DNA of 64,000 nucleotides from Rhizobiaceae bacterium (GCA_905339215.1 CAJPFN010000012.1:21034-85033), one strand, 5' to 3'; counted from the stretch's first letter, positions 35,778 through 44,733 are shown. Translations and numbers: made by a program. Notes: generated from the sequence alone by a model not told the origin.

Positions 35778-38275
35778 TGCGGTCCTCCCCCGTCCTCAAT
35801 AGCAGCTTTCAATCGCGAGAAATGGTCTTCCTCGATACCGCGCAGCAAGGCGACCAGCTCGGCCGCGCTGGTTTGAGCCGCTGCGCGAAATCGCGCATCG
35901 ACCGTCAGCATTAGCTTTCCATCCACACCCGGTTGGCCGAGAAGCAGTATGCCACCGCTGCTTTTGTTAAGCGAGCTGTTGGCAGCCACAATCAGCGTCG
36001 CCGGAACCGATTGCATCGGCAGCAATACGAATTCGGTGGTCCAGGCGTGACGTAGCGCGACAAGTGCCATTTCCTCGCTGTCGATCAGGGCTGCCGCGCA
36101 GGTGTGACCGGTTCGGTGAGTTCCGTTGGCGTCCCGGCCAAGATTGCCGGGATGCGCGCCGCGTGGCGCCGTGGCCTGCCAAGCGGTCGCCACGGCCAGC
36201 GCCACCGCGCATGCCCGGATCAGCGGCGTAACGAGCAAGCGCCCCGCCAGGACCGAGGCCTCGCCGGCAGCAGCCGCATCGTCCTTAGCGCAGACAGCGA
36301 GGCCGAGGAAGCGGGCCAGCAGGGCGGGTTCGGCCCGAAATCGCTGAACCCAATTCTGCCAGATCGGCTCCATCTGCTGGCGAAGATCGGTTGCGGCCAC
36401 GAACGACACTGCGTGGCCGGGATCCTCGCCGTGCCGCATATAGCGTGTCAGATGGCGATCCACGGCCTCTAGCAGCCACCCATCGAGCGCCCGATTGATC
36501 GTTGCTGCGAGTTCGTCTGGCGGTATAGTCACTGGGTTGAGGATGGAAGGGTGACCGCCCAGCGCTCGTAGCGGCGGCGGGCGAAGCCCGCCGGTGTTGG
36601 GGGACTCGCTCGACAGTGCGACGAGGAAGGCGCGCCAGCGCGCCACGTCGACGAGCAAGTCGATGCGCAGCGCGTGGATTGCCAAGCGCGCGATGGCATG
36701 GGCGAGACTGGTCCCTAGCTGGTCGGGCGCGTTGATGACCGTGAGCTCGAGCAGAGATGTGTCGTCGGACCATAACGTCGCAACGTCTGCGAGCGCGACG
36801 TCTCCGCTCCACCTAGCATCGCCGCCGGTCAGCCAAAGCTTGACGCTGCGCGGCAGCGCGGCAAGCAGCGCGTTGATATGATAGCGCGGCGGCGGCAGCT
36901 CCGCCTGAGCCGCCAATCGCTTGAAATGTTCATAGGTTGCAGGGTTGAGCTTAGGCGCGATGCTGTCGGCGGGAAATGCCTGCACCCATGCAGCATGTTC
37001 GACTTCAAAGCCAGCGAGTAGGTTCGCGAATGGCTGGCGAATGGTCTCGCGCCCGGGGCCGCGCCGGGTGATCACCCAATCGGCGACTACTGTTGTTGCG
37101 CCGCAGGCAAAGCGGCGAGATCCTTGCGCGTCGCCGGGCTCGGAGGCGATCTGATGCACGTCATCGCAGACTACGTGTGTGAATGACTCTGCTCCCTGCC
37201 GCCCGCAAGCCTTGATCAGCAAATAGACCGCAAGTCGATTCAGCCGCGCCGTCTTGATCGACAATAGCTCCGGTTCCCGCGTCTGAAAAAACAGTTGGAC
37301 ACCGGCACGCAGCTGCTCCTGCATCTGGTCGACGAGTCCGAGAGCTTCGACCTGAGCACCGATGGTAACATCATAAGCCGCGAGGAAATCGAACCCCTGC
37401 CCCATCGCCTCGGCGGCGAGGGCTTCGGTATCGATTGCCAACAACGCGTCGCGCAAAGCCTGCACGCCGGGACGCTGCGCGATGCCGCGGACGATATTGT
37501 CGTGCCGAAAGGTCGCGCTGGCGGCGGCGATCAGATCGATCAAGCCGCCATCGCCATTACCGCTCACGAGGAACGTCGGCCGCGGGTTGCCGTCGATTTC
37601 TACGCCCGGTATCCCCGCATCGTGCCAGTAGCTGGCCGTCTCGGTTCCGGGGAGCGCGAACCGATTTTCGATCCCGAAGCCGATTGCGAGCACGACTATG
37701 TCGAACTCCTGGCTTGCGGACTCGCGGCCACCGCCAACGGCCTCACGCTCGAAGTTCACCAGGAAGCGTCCGGCTTGAGGGGTGACCGCAGTGACTTGGT
37801 GTCGCTCGCGTATCGTGAGACGGTCTGCGGTAGCCAATCGGACTTCGCCGAACTCGCGGAGCACTGCATAGCGGACATCTCTGGCCGGCCCGGAGCGCCA
37901 GTCGAGCACTGGAAGCTCCGCCAACTCGTGATCGGCATCGGGATTGGGCCAGTCATAGATATGCGGATCAAGACGGCGCCGCTGCGAATCGCCTTGCAGC
38001 GGCAGAAGGCGCTGCGCCTTTTCAAACAGGTGGACATCGGTCCCACCTTGCAGGGCTAGCCCGGCAGCGAGCGTAATGCCGGCGGCCCCGCCTCCGACTA
38101 CCGCGACGCGGGCATTCGCCGGCAGCAAATGTTCGTGCCACAGCGCGTGGGCCAGCTCGAGCGCGCGGACCTGCTGCGAGTAGAAGGTAATGCGCGTGTC
38201 ATAGAATCCGAGCACATAGACGCCTGGACGGGCCACTATACGCGTGCCGGCAATAATGTCTGCAGGGTTTAGCAC
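35774..38275 (-). CDS. Large FAD/NAD(P)-binding protein, candidate ABC-3C effector
   Basis: 833 residues from GTG 38275. A Rossmann motif VAVVGGGAAGITLAAGLALQG starts near residue 57, followed by VHLFEKAQRLLPL and, around residue 200, FDIVVLAIGFGIENR and FLVSGNGDGGLIDLI, as in FAD-dependent pyridine-nucleotide oxidoreductases. No catalytic disulfide is seen. The C-terminal third (about residue 600 on) is not recognised and could be the part that docks to the other components. Placed first in a translationally coupled operon with the middle component and ATPase. A toxic or signal-generating role is inference. Confidence 0.7.
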   Translation of the reverse strand: MLNPADIIAGTRIVARPGVYVLGFYDTRITFYSQQVRALELAHALWHEHLLPANARVAVVGGGAAGITLAAGLALQGGTDVHLFEKAQRLLPLQGDSQRRRLDPHIYDWPNPDADHELAELPVLDWRSGPARDVRYAVLREFGEVRLATADRLTIRERHQVTAVTPQAGRFLVNFEREAVGGGRESASQEFDIVVLAIGFGIENRFALPGTETASYWHDAGIPGVEIDGNPRPTFLVSGNGDGGLIDLIAAASATFRHDNIVRGIAQRPGVQALRDALLAIDTEALAAEAMGQGFDFLAAYDVTIGAQVEALGLVDQMQEQLRAGVQLFFQTREPELLSIKTARLNRLAVYLLIKACGRQGAESFTHVVCDDVHQIASEPGDAQGSRRFACGATTVVADWVITRRGPGRETIRQPFANLLAGFEVEHAAWVQAFPADSIAPKLNPATYEHFKRLAAQAELPPPRYHINALLAALPRSVKLWLTGGDARWSGDVALADVATLWSDDTSLLELTVINAPDQLGTSLAHAIARLAIHALRIDLLVDVARWRAFLVALSSESPNTGGLRPPPLRALGGHPSILNPVTIPPDELAATINRALDGWLLEAVDRHLTRYMRHGEDPGHAVSFVAATDLRQQMEPIWQNWVQRFRAEPALLARFLGLAVCAKDDAAAAGEASVLAGRLLVTPLIRACAVALAVATAWQATAPRGAHPGNLGRDANGTHRTGHTCAAALIDSEEMALVALRHAWTTEFVLLPMQSVPATLIVAANSSLNKSSGGILLLGQPGVDGKLMLTVDARFRAAAQTSAAELVALLRGIEEDHFSRLKAAIEDGGGPQ

Positions 38276-38644
38276 GCTGCGAACCTGGCCTGGCTAGCGT
38301 CATCAAGTGGACGCCGGGCGCCGACGCTCACTCTGGCGCCGAGAGCAATGCTGTTCGACGCCATATCGATGGTCGATCTCATCGGCGCAGACCTTATATG
38401 CGCCACATCGGTACTTGGCGCTGTCGTGCGACAGCAGATCTGGTACATTCCCCTCGCCATAAAGACCTCCCCGCGTGGCCTGTTTACCATAGGGTTGATC
38501 GCGCGCAACGATCTGGATTGCCCGCATCGAAAGACCCTATGGTACCGCGCGGCATCCGCCCGCAGCTGGATCAGCGCTGACGCCGGACAGGGTCAGGAAC
38601 GCGAGTTGAAGCGCCGTCCCATCAGAGTTACAGCTTGACCTACA
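38276..38644. other. Upstream region of the ABC-3C-like operon
   Basis: This gap should contain the operon promoter. A short minus-strand frame (38269-38508, 79 codons) overlaps the GTG of the FAD protein gene. It has no recognisable domain; I do not call it a gene. No clear promoter or palindrome stands out. Confidence 0.4.
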
Positions 38645-39095
38645 AGCGCGAGCATTCGTGGCCGACACCCTCGCCGCAGCCGCGATGAAGCTGAGGGCAT
38701 GCCGCCGGAGCGCCAAGATCAAATCCCACATCGTCGATGCGGTGTGAAAGGGCCGCGCGAATCAGCGCGGCGGGGCCGGATCGGCAGGGACGCACTTTTT
38801 TCCAGTCAACCGTCCTTACCGACATCTCCAGTGCAATGACGGTTGGCGCAGAAGGAGAAATTCGGGCCGTTGGTTCCGGTCATCCGATTCGAGGATGCAT
38901 ATCAGGTTATGCGTGAAACCAATGACACCATCTACGGGCTCGGCACCCATTTTATGGTTCCAAGCTGAAGCGAGTCTGGCGTCTAGCCGAACCCCTGGAG
39001 TATGGCATGGTCGGCATCAACACCGAACGCATAGCCGCAGCGCAGCATGCCTCGCGAATGAGGCTGAATTTCGCGTCGAGCTTATAGCCAGCCTC
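38645..39095 (+). pseudogene. Aldehyde dehydrogenase (GabD-like) 3' remnant
   Basis: Pieces of an aldehyde/succinate-semialdehyde dehydrogenase occur in order but in different frames: RAFVADTLAAAAMKLR, KIKSHIVDAV followed by a TGA then KG, GRTFFQSTVLTDISSAMTVG, GPLVPVIRFEDAYQVM then ETNDTIYGLG, and EPLEYGMVGINTE. The catalytic Cys region upstream is missing, and nonsense and frameshift changes are present. It lies between the ABC-3C-like operon and the phosphoesterase gene, marking an older catabolic gene overwritten by defence genes. Confidence 0.75.
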
Positions 39096-39181
39096 GTAGG
39101 CGAAGACACAGAATCCTACTGCCCTCGGCTATCTGTAGAAATCGCGACCGCGATGGCGTGCCGGCAACCAAATTTGCCAGA

Positions 39182-41350
39182 CTACGCAAGTTTTAGCCGC
39201 TGCTGTGTCAACGAGCGCAACTCTGAAACCGCCTCTAATGCACTGGGCGCCCAGCGATCGAACTCGGCCTTGGTGCGCGGGCCATCTTCAAAGCCCTCGT
39301 TGTCGCGGGCTAGGCGCCGTAGAACGCGACTGAAGCTCTTGAGGGATGATGCTTCCTCTTCATCGACGACCTCCAGATATGACGCCAGGAGCTTGAGTCC
39401 CTCGATGGCGATCGGGAGGCCGTCAGGATTGTATTCGGTCGCGGCCGATTCAAGATCGGCTAGCGCCCGTTCCCATCCGCGCACTGCATCTCGCTGCGCT
39501 CCCTCGCGCACGCTTCCATGCACCAATGCGTTCGCCAGCAAATGAAGACGCTCAGGAGCTTGGTCCAGCCATCGATCGATAATCGGCATCGCAACCTGCG
39601 TCGGCGAGCGTGAGTGCGTCCGCGCGTCCGCGGCAATGGTCGTGATGCGACCCGGCAGAAACCCGAGGGCTTCGCAGATCTCCCACTGGAGATGGCGCAT
39701 CTCGGCGATGTTGATCGGCCACCATCGGGCAAACTCCTGCGCACGATAGAACGCGATCACATCGACCGCGCGCTGCGCTCCGCCAAGCTCCCGGCGCTTG
39801 AATTCCACCAAACAGAACGATGCAAACTCCTCGTCCACGCCATCGGGCGTGAAATCTCGAAAGGGATCTACCAAAACCGCGAGCGCACGCGTGCTCGCCT
39901 TCGTCTTCAGCAGCTTGATCACTCGGTCAATCTGGTTGATTTTGCCACCATAGCGGCGGAGCCGAGTTCCGTGCACGAACGGCATTCTGTGCTCGAGGCC
40001 GGATCGCTCAAGCTGCCACCAGGCAACGAGTTCCTTTAGCCAGCGTCGCCGCTCGGGTTCCTCCATAGGTTCCGGCAACGGGTAATTTGTGGGAAGCGGC
40101 AATTCTCCGGCTGTGCCGGCCGGCAGGTCGAGGTGAACGATCAATGTGCCATTGGCAGCGTCATTCGCAGCCGCTTCACAAACGCGATCATAGACCTCAT
40201 CAAGGTCAGTCCCCTGGATGACGATGGGCGCGCCAGGGACCACATCTGTCGACCATATCCTGCGGGTGACTGCAGGCGGATCCCGACGATCGACGCCGCC
40301 GCGCGGAACAGGCATTGGTTCTATCGTCACGGCGGGGCTGTTGGGCATTCCCTTGATGGTGATCAGACGAACCGCGTCCATTTCCCGACCGGGCTCGAAC
40401 GTAGCTCCCGAAATCACAAGCGTGCGGTGGTCCTGGTCGCCCTCCTCATCGTAGATGTGTTCGAATTGGGCGGCATGCTCGTGCTTGTGCCCGTGCACGA
40501 CGACCGCAATTCCCCGATCCCGCAAGAAGCCACGAACCTGCTCCAGGTTGGATACGTCTGCGAACGGCTTCAACTCCTCCCGTAAGCTTGGCGCTCGTAG
40601 GTGGTGGTGGAGCAACGCGATCCTGAGTTGGCGCCCTGCTGCGGGCTGTGGCGTGCTTTCAACCAAACCGCGGAGAATCTCTAGCTGCCGACCCGATACC
40701 CGAGCCATGTCATAGCGCGCCAACTCATCCAGCTGCGCACGCAGCTGCGCCTCTTTGGAGAGATCGCCAGCAGCCGCAAGCGTCGGCAGCGCAGCCCATG
40801 CGCTCGCCAACGGCTCCGGCAAAGTCCGGGTCACGTGCGACCAATTGCTGGTGTTTACGGGAAAGACCGCCCAGAGGTGGTCGCCACTTAGGAGCCGATG
40901 CGGCCCGCCGTCGTTTGCGGAGGCGTCTACACCGTCAAGCCATGGTGTCACGCATCCCGCCTTTCGCCAAACGTCTACGAAGCCCTCGTAACGGACACCT
41001 GAACTTGGCGGGCTCGCACGCGGTACGTCATGGTTCCCCGGCACTGCCACAATGTTGGCCGACGTCACACCCAAAGGGCCGAAGTAGCGCATGAGCAGGT
41101 CGAGCAGTATTTGATGCCCACCTGGTGTCCCCCGATCTTGCGCGTCTCCCGAGAACAAGACGCCGTTCAAGCACCGTCCGCTGCGCTCCAGCCGCTCGGC
41201 GAGGCGGCTGAGTGTCAGCTCGAGTGCGGACTCGCGCGTCCCGTGCTCGATGCCCGGAATGTTCACCTTATGATCGTCGCGCTCGAATGGCACGCCGGCC
41301 GACGCGAGATGAGGATCGGTCAAATGGAGAAATGTCGCTGAACTGAGCAT
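39182..41350 (-). CDS. Metallophosphoesterase fused to a thymidylate-synthase-like domain
   Basis: 722 residues. The N-terminal half has the complete calcineurin-like set: HLTDPHLAS, NGVLFSGDAQDRG, IVAVPGNHDVPR, IALLHHHLRA and VVHGHKHEHAAQ. The C-terminal part (about residues 480-620) resembles thymidylate synthase: FASFCLVEFKRRE at the nucleophile position, then AFYRAQEFARWWPINIAEM, equivalent to the RSxDxxxGxPFNIA element, and ALGFLPGRITTIAADARTHS, equivalent to the PGxLxHxxGDAHIY element. The canonical residues are only partly kept. Hydrolysis of a nucleotide or nucleic-acid phosphate linked to pyrimidine recognition is inferred. The gene diverges from the holo-ACP synthase gene. Confidence 0.75.
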   Translation of the reverse strand: MLSSATFLHLTDPHLASAGVPFERDDHKVNIPGIEHGTRESALELTLSRLAERLERSGRCLNGVLFSGDAQDRGTPGGHQILLDLLMRYFGPLGVTSANIVAVPGNHDVPRASPPSSGVRYEGFVDVWRKAGCVTPWLDGVDASANDGGPHRLLSGDHLWAVFPVNTSNWSHVTRTLPEPLASAWAALPTLAAAGDLSKEAQLRAQLDELARYDMARVSGRQLEILRGLVESTPQPAAGRQLRIALLHHHLRAPSLREELKPFADVSNLEQVRGFLRDRGIAVVVHGHKHEHAAQFEHIYDEEGDQDHRTLVISGATFEPGREMDAVRLITIKGMPNSPAVTIEPMPVPRGGVDRRDPPAVTRRIWSTDVVPGAPIVIQGTDLDEVYDRVCEAAANDAANGTLIVHLDLPAGTAGELPLPTNYPLPEPMEEPERRRWLKELVAWWQLERSGLEHRMPFVHGTRLRRYGGKINQIDRVIKLLKTKASTRALAVLVDPFRDFTPDGVDEEFASFCLVEFKRRELGGAQRAVDVIAFYRAQEFARWWPINIAEMRHLQWEICEALGFLPGRITTIAADARTHSRSPTQVAMPIIDRWLDQAPERLHLLANALVHGSVREGAQRDAVRGWERALADLESAATEYNPDGLPIAIEGLKLLASYLEVVDEEEASSLKSFSRVLRRLARDNEGFEDGPRTKAEFDRWAPSALEAVSELRSLTQQRLKLA

Positions 41351-41421
41351 AGTGGACTATCGTAGCGGGAAGCGGAGTTTTGGGACATGCTTCGGTAGTC
41401 GATCGGGAGCTACTGACGGGC

Positions 41422-41826
41422 GTGAATGTAATCGGACATGGAATCGATCTCGTGGAGGTTGCCGAACTTCGTCGCTGGATTGAAGATCCGCGCGATCCCT
41501 TGATCCCGCGCTGTTTCGTGCAGGCCGAACTCGAAGAAATCGGCGACGGTCCCGACCGCATCGAGCGTTTGGCCGGACGGTTCGCCGCCAAAGAGGCAGT
41601 GCTCAAGGCGCTCGGCACGGGCTTCGGTGCAGGGGTCGCCTTCAGCGACGTGATCATTCATCGCGCTCCAGGCGCGCCGCCGGAGGTCTATCTCACCGGG
41701 GGCGCCGCAAGGGCCGCCGCTGCGTTGGGGGTGACGGCTTGGCGCCTCAGCATCAGTCATGCCGCCGGCTTGGCGACGGCGAGCGTTCTCGCCTTGGGGG
41801 CGGAGATTCATGCAGGGGACTCCTGA
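41422..41826 (+). CDS. Holo-ACP synthase (4'-phosphopantetheinyl transferase, AcpS type)
   Basis: About 134 residues from GTG 41422, where the AcpS N-terminus begins (VIGHGIDLVEVAEL); TTG 41380 is an alternative. The hallmark Mg/CoA region RLAGRFAAKEAVLKALGTGF and the closing WRLSISHAAGLATASVLAL are intact. AcpS transfers phosphopantetheine from CoA to the serine of a carrier protein. It is the only plus-strand gene of this block and converges on MazG with a 19-bp overlap. A carrier-like protein is encoded at 45990-46295, its likely partner. It is additional to the chromosomal AcpS expected elsewhere. Confidence 0.9.
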   Translation: MNVIGHGIDLVEVAELRRWIEDPRDPLIPRCFVQAELEEIGDGPDRIERLAGRFAAKEAVLKALGTGFGAGVAFSDVIIHRAPGAPPEVYLTGGAARAAAALGVTAWRLSISHAAGLATASVLALGAEIHAGDS

Positions 41827-42710
41827 CTCGAAGCTCTACCCAAGAAACTGATGCGCCGGGCGTCCAGATCGACCGCGATGCGTCCACCCCGCGCGTCGAG
41901 AACTGCCCGCCACACCTCGAACCCTTGCAAGATCGCCTGTTCCCATTCGCCGGTCGTACATTGGCGCACTTCCAGATGAGAGGTCATGTCCTTGATCGTC
42001 CGCAGAAGTTGGAAGTCGAGGGCGGCGACACCGTCGAGGAACCGGTGGCGGCGCGCATAATCGAACGCCAAAGCAGCCACACCCTCTTCAATGACGGAAG
42101 CGCGGCCGCCGTCCTCCACCTCGTCGAGCAGCGGTTGGCTTTTGCGCTTTCGCCTGAGCAAGGCGCGCGTGGTCGGAGACCAGCCAAGTACGGCGGCGTA
42201 TGCGAAGTGAAAGACATCGTGGAAACGATAACCATCCGAATCGTAGGCGTTGTCCGTGAGTTCGGCGCCGAACGGCTTCCCATCGATCAGCACGCGCACC
42301 CGCTGGCGCGCATCCACCTCGACGTCGATGAGCTCGACCTCGAATTGGCGTGGCAGGCGCTCGCCTTCCGGAAGTTCGGCGTCGAAAGTGAGGGGCTCGG
42401 CGCGTTCGCTCGCCCAGCGCTGCTTGACCTTAGCTAAGTTGCCGGCCGCGATGTCAGAGAGCGGAAGGTCGAACTTGCTGGCGACGTTTGCGATGTACCA
42501 GAGCAGGTCACCGAGTTCCTCGGACACACGTTCCTTGAAGAGGCGATGCGCTTCGCCGTCGCGCAGGTGCTTCTTGTACTCGCTGATCAGCTGACCGGTT
42601 TCGCCCGCAAGACCGAGCATCGGCACGACTATCGATGAGGCGGGGTTGCTACCGCGCGCGGGGACGCGATCGGTGCGCAAAGCCTCCTTTTGATAGCTGT
42701 TGAAATCCAT
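41808..42710 (-). CDS. MazG-like nucleoside triphosphate pyrophosphohydrolase
   Basis: 300 residues. The N-terminal part has the MazG acidic signature: MLGLAGETGQLISEYKKHL followed by RVSEELGDLLWYIANVASKF, giving the ExxxE and EExxD metal-binding sets. The remaining two thirds (from about residue 100) are unusual for MazG and include DAYDSDGYRFHDVFHFAYAA. That extension may bind the modified nucleotide. MazG enzymes hydrolyse NTPs or dNTPs to NMPs and pyrophosphate. It follows the pyrophosphorylase-like gene by 17 bp and would control a (modified) dNTP pool. Confidence 0.85.
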   Translation of the reverse strand: MDFNSYQKEALRTDRVPARGSNPASSIVVPMLGLAGETGQLISEYKKHLRDGEAHRLFKERVSEELGDLLWYIANVASKFDLPLSDIAAGNLAKVKQRWASERAEPLTFDAELPEGERLPRQFEVELIDVEVDARQRVRVLIDGKPFGAELTDNAYDSDGYRFHDVFHFAYAAVLGWSPTTRALLRRKRKSQPLLDEVEDGGRASVIEEGVAALAFDYARRHRFLDGVAALDFQLLRTIKDMTSHLEVRQCTTGEWEQAILQGFEVWRAVLDARGGRIAVDLDARRISFLGRASSQESPA

Positions 42711-42727
42711 GCTCGCCTCCTTCAGCG

Positions 42728-43882
42728 TCAGCCCGTTGCGGCGCGCCGCAGCGCGTCGACGTGGATCTTGTCATTCAGGTTCCACTTCGGGGGATAGAAG
42801 AGCTCAAACGGCTCCGGGGTCGGCTCGAACTTCTGCTTGATGCGGACACGGCCTGTCTTTCCCGCGATCTGCGGGTGCGCCACGCGCGCATATTTATCCA
42901 CCTCGCAGAACAGATTCTGACAGTCGATCAACTGTAGCCGCCGGCCCCAGAGCGAACGGAAGTCGAGACCCAGCCGCTCGAACTCCTGCTCTTGCAGGTC
43001 TGCCATCAGTCGGATTAGCTCAGGCTCATTAAGGCCGCCCGGATCGACGAAGCATTTGCGCAAGCCGTCCCGTGCGCCCGGGCCAGGCACCACGAAGTCC
43101 ATCTCACTGAAATCGGTGAGCTCGCTGTAGTTGATGTCGGTGATAAACTGATAAGCGAGAAAGTCGCCGATCGTCGGATAGGCGCGCAATTTCTCGAACC
43201 CCTCCTGCATCGTGCGGGTCTGGGCCAACCGCTCGGCAAGCCGATCTGCCATCATCCGTTCGAGCAGCAGCAGATGGTTCTGGTGCTTGGCCGACCGTCC
43301 GAAGGCGCGGCTGCCTGGCGGCATGATGTAGGCCGCCGAGTAGATGCGACGGCCGGCGTGCATCGCGCGCACAAGGACCGAGTCATAGGCGGCGAAACGA
43401 TAGTCATCGAAGGTGATCGGGCCAAGCGCGCGTTCGAGGAGCTCCCAGGTCTCGATCTTGTTGAACAGCTTGAACAACAGGATCCGGAAGAACACTTCGG
43501 GCGGCGACTTGGGTAGGTCGTCGCGATAGATGACGTGTCGGATGAGATATTGGCTGACCCGATCGGAGGCGCGGTAGGCGTTGGTGAACTTGTAGATCGC
43601 CAGCACTGGATTGTCGGTCCACGGGCGCATCTCGCCACGCGCACGGCGGAAGAACACCGCCTGCCGTTCGGCGGCGAAGCGCCAATAGCTCTCATAGACC
43701 TCCGACACCTTGGCTGGCGCAAGGTGCCGCAGCACGATCGGCGCGGGCGGCACAAACTCCGCCGTCGGCCGAACCATGACAGGCAAGTCCATCGGCAGGG
43801 ATGCAGTGGTCGCGCTCGATTTGGATTTTGGCGGGCGCCCACGCGGTCTTTTCGTGGGGGTTTTCGGCGACCTGGAACTCAA
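42728..43882 (-). CDS. HMUDK/alpha-glutamyl-putrescinyl-thymine pyrophosphorylase-like protein with AT-hook
   Basis: 384 residues. Residues 11-20 (KRPRGRPPKS) form an AT-hook-like DNA-binding motif. Residues 63-119 (YESYWRFAAERQAVFFRRAR, PWTDNPVLAIYKFTN, YRASDRVSQYLIRHVIY) match my recollection of the conserved helical core of the hydroxymethyluracil-DNA-kinase and thymine-pyrophosphorylase families, which modify 5-hydroxymethyl-dU in phage DNA. The following LFKLFNKIETWELLERALGP fits as well. Its ATG overlaps the thymidylate-synthase-like stop (ATGA). Family assignment is from memory and could be wrong at the clade level. Confidence 0.65.
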   Translation of the reverse strand: MSSRSPKTPTKRPRGRPPKSKSSATTASLPMDLPVMVRPTAEFVPPAPIVLRHLAPAKVSEVYESYWRFAAERQAVFFRRARGEMRPWTDNPVLAIYKFTNAYRASDRVSQYLIRHVIYRDDLPKSPPEVFFRILLFKLFNKIETWELLERALGPITFDDYRFAAYDSVLVRAMHAGRRIYSAAYIMPPGSRAFGRSAKHQNHLLLLERMMADRLAERLAQTRTMQEGFEKLRAYPTIGDFLAYQFITDINYSELTDFSEMDFVVPGPGARDGLRKCFVDPGGLNEPELIRLMADLQEQEFERLGLDFRSLWGRRLQLIDCQNLFCEVDKYARVAHPQIAGKTGRVRIKQKFEPTPEPFELFYPPKWNLNDKIHVDALRRAATG

Positions 43883-44733
43883 AGCGCGGCTCCTGCGGTC
43901 ACGGCGGCGATCACGGGTTGTGCCACAGCCGCGCCGGGCGGCGTCACCAGGGCATGCGCAGCGGCAACGAGCGGTGCGAAATCGGGGTCGCTCTTGGTGA
44001 TCCGCTCAAGCTTGGCGACCCCAACCATGACGTTCAGACGCGCCAGCGGCATGCCCATCTCATGGGCCATGAAGGCTCCGAGTTGGGCAAGGCCGAGATA
44101 GTTGCCATAGGCTTTGTCGAAGATCTGCTGGGTCGCGTAAAAGGCGTTGGTGACGAGCCCGGCCGCGGTGGGTTCGAAGCTCACCTGCTGCAGGCAGGGG
44201 AAGCCCAGTTGCGCGCTTGCGATATGGTCACGGCCGGGATCGAAGGTAGTGGCTTGGAGCATCGATCGGCGCACGCCCATCCGCGAGTCAAACTGAGACA
44301 AAATCCACTCCAGTTGATTGCCGTCACATGGGCCGCGCCCGTACATGATCATGCGCTCAAAATACAGCCCGCGGCCATTGGCCTTGCGGTTCATCGCCTG
44401 CCAGCGCGGGAATGTCGCGCGATAGAGCGTAAAGAGGCGGGTCCGGTCGCCGCGCGACATCTGCCAGAGGCGCTGCGGGAAGATCGTAAACGCGACATCG
44501 TCGACCGCGAGTCGGCCCTTGTGCTTGAGTAGCCGATCGAGCGCCTGGCGCACCGCCGGGTCTTCAGCGATAATGCCGTCTGGGGCGAAGCCGCTCAGGC
44601 TAAGGACCAGCGGCGCGACCTCAGTGCCGGCGCCGTCCAGAACCCGCAGCAGCAGTCGCGCCCAAGCGCGCGAGATATTGGTGTCGTCAATCACCAAAGG
44701 CGGCGGCGCCGCGAGCATCTTCGACTTACTCAT
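43879..44733 (-). CDS. Divergent thymidylate-synthase family protein (possible dUMP hydroxymethylase)
   Basis: 284 residues from ATG 44733. It keeps the synthase order: an N-terminal GRGLYFERMIMYGRG region, a catalytic-like Cys180 in QLGFPCLQQVSFEP, and the substrate helix YATQQIFDKAYGNYLGLAQL ahead of HEMGMPLARLNVMVGVA. The canonical PCH...Q is PCLQQ, so the conserved His after the Cys is missing, unlike housekeeping ThyA. Phage relatives convert dUMP to hydroxymethyl-dUMP; that role fits the next gene. It overlaps the peptidase gene by 8 bp and the next gene by 4. Confidence 0.75.
   Translation of the reverse strand: MSKSKMLAAPPPLVIDDTNISRAWARLLLRVLDGAGTEVAPLVLSLSGFAPDGIIAEDPAVRQALDRLLKHKGRLAVDDVAFTIFPQRLWQMSRGDRTRLFTLYRATFPRWQAMNRKANGRGLYFERMIMYGRGPCDGNQLEWILSQFDSRMGVRRSMLQATTFDPGRDHIASAQLGFPCLQQVSFEPTAAGLVTNAFYATQQIFDKAYGNYLGLAQLGAFMAHEMGMPLARLNVMVGVAKLERITKSDPDFAPLVAAAHALVTPPGAAVAQPVIAAVTAGAAL

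Noticed and set aside
38269..38508. Small minus-strand frame of 79 codons upstream of the FAD protein
   Set aside because: No domain, unclear ribosome site and biased composition; not enough to call a gene.
43879..44733. Housekeeping thyA
   Set aside because: The conserved His after the catalytic Cys is missing and the gene is embedded in a regulatory operon with no folate genes.
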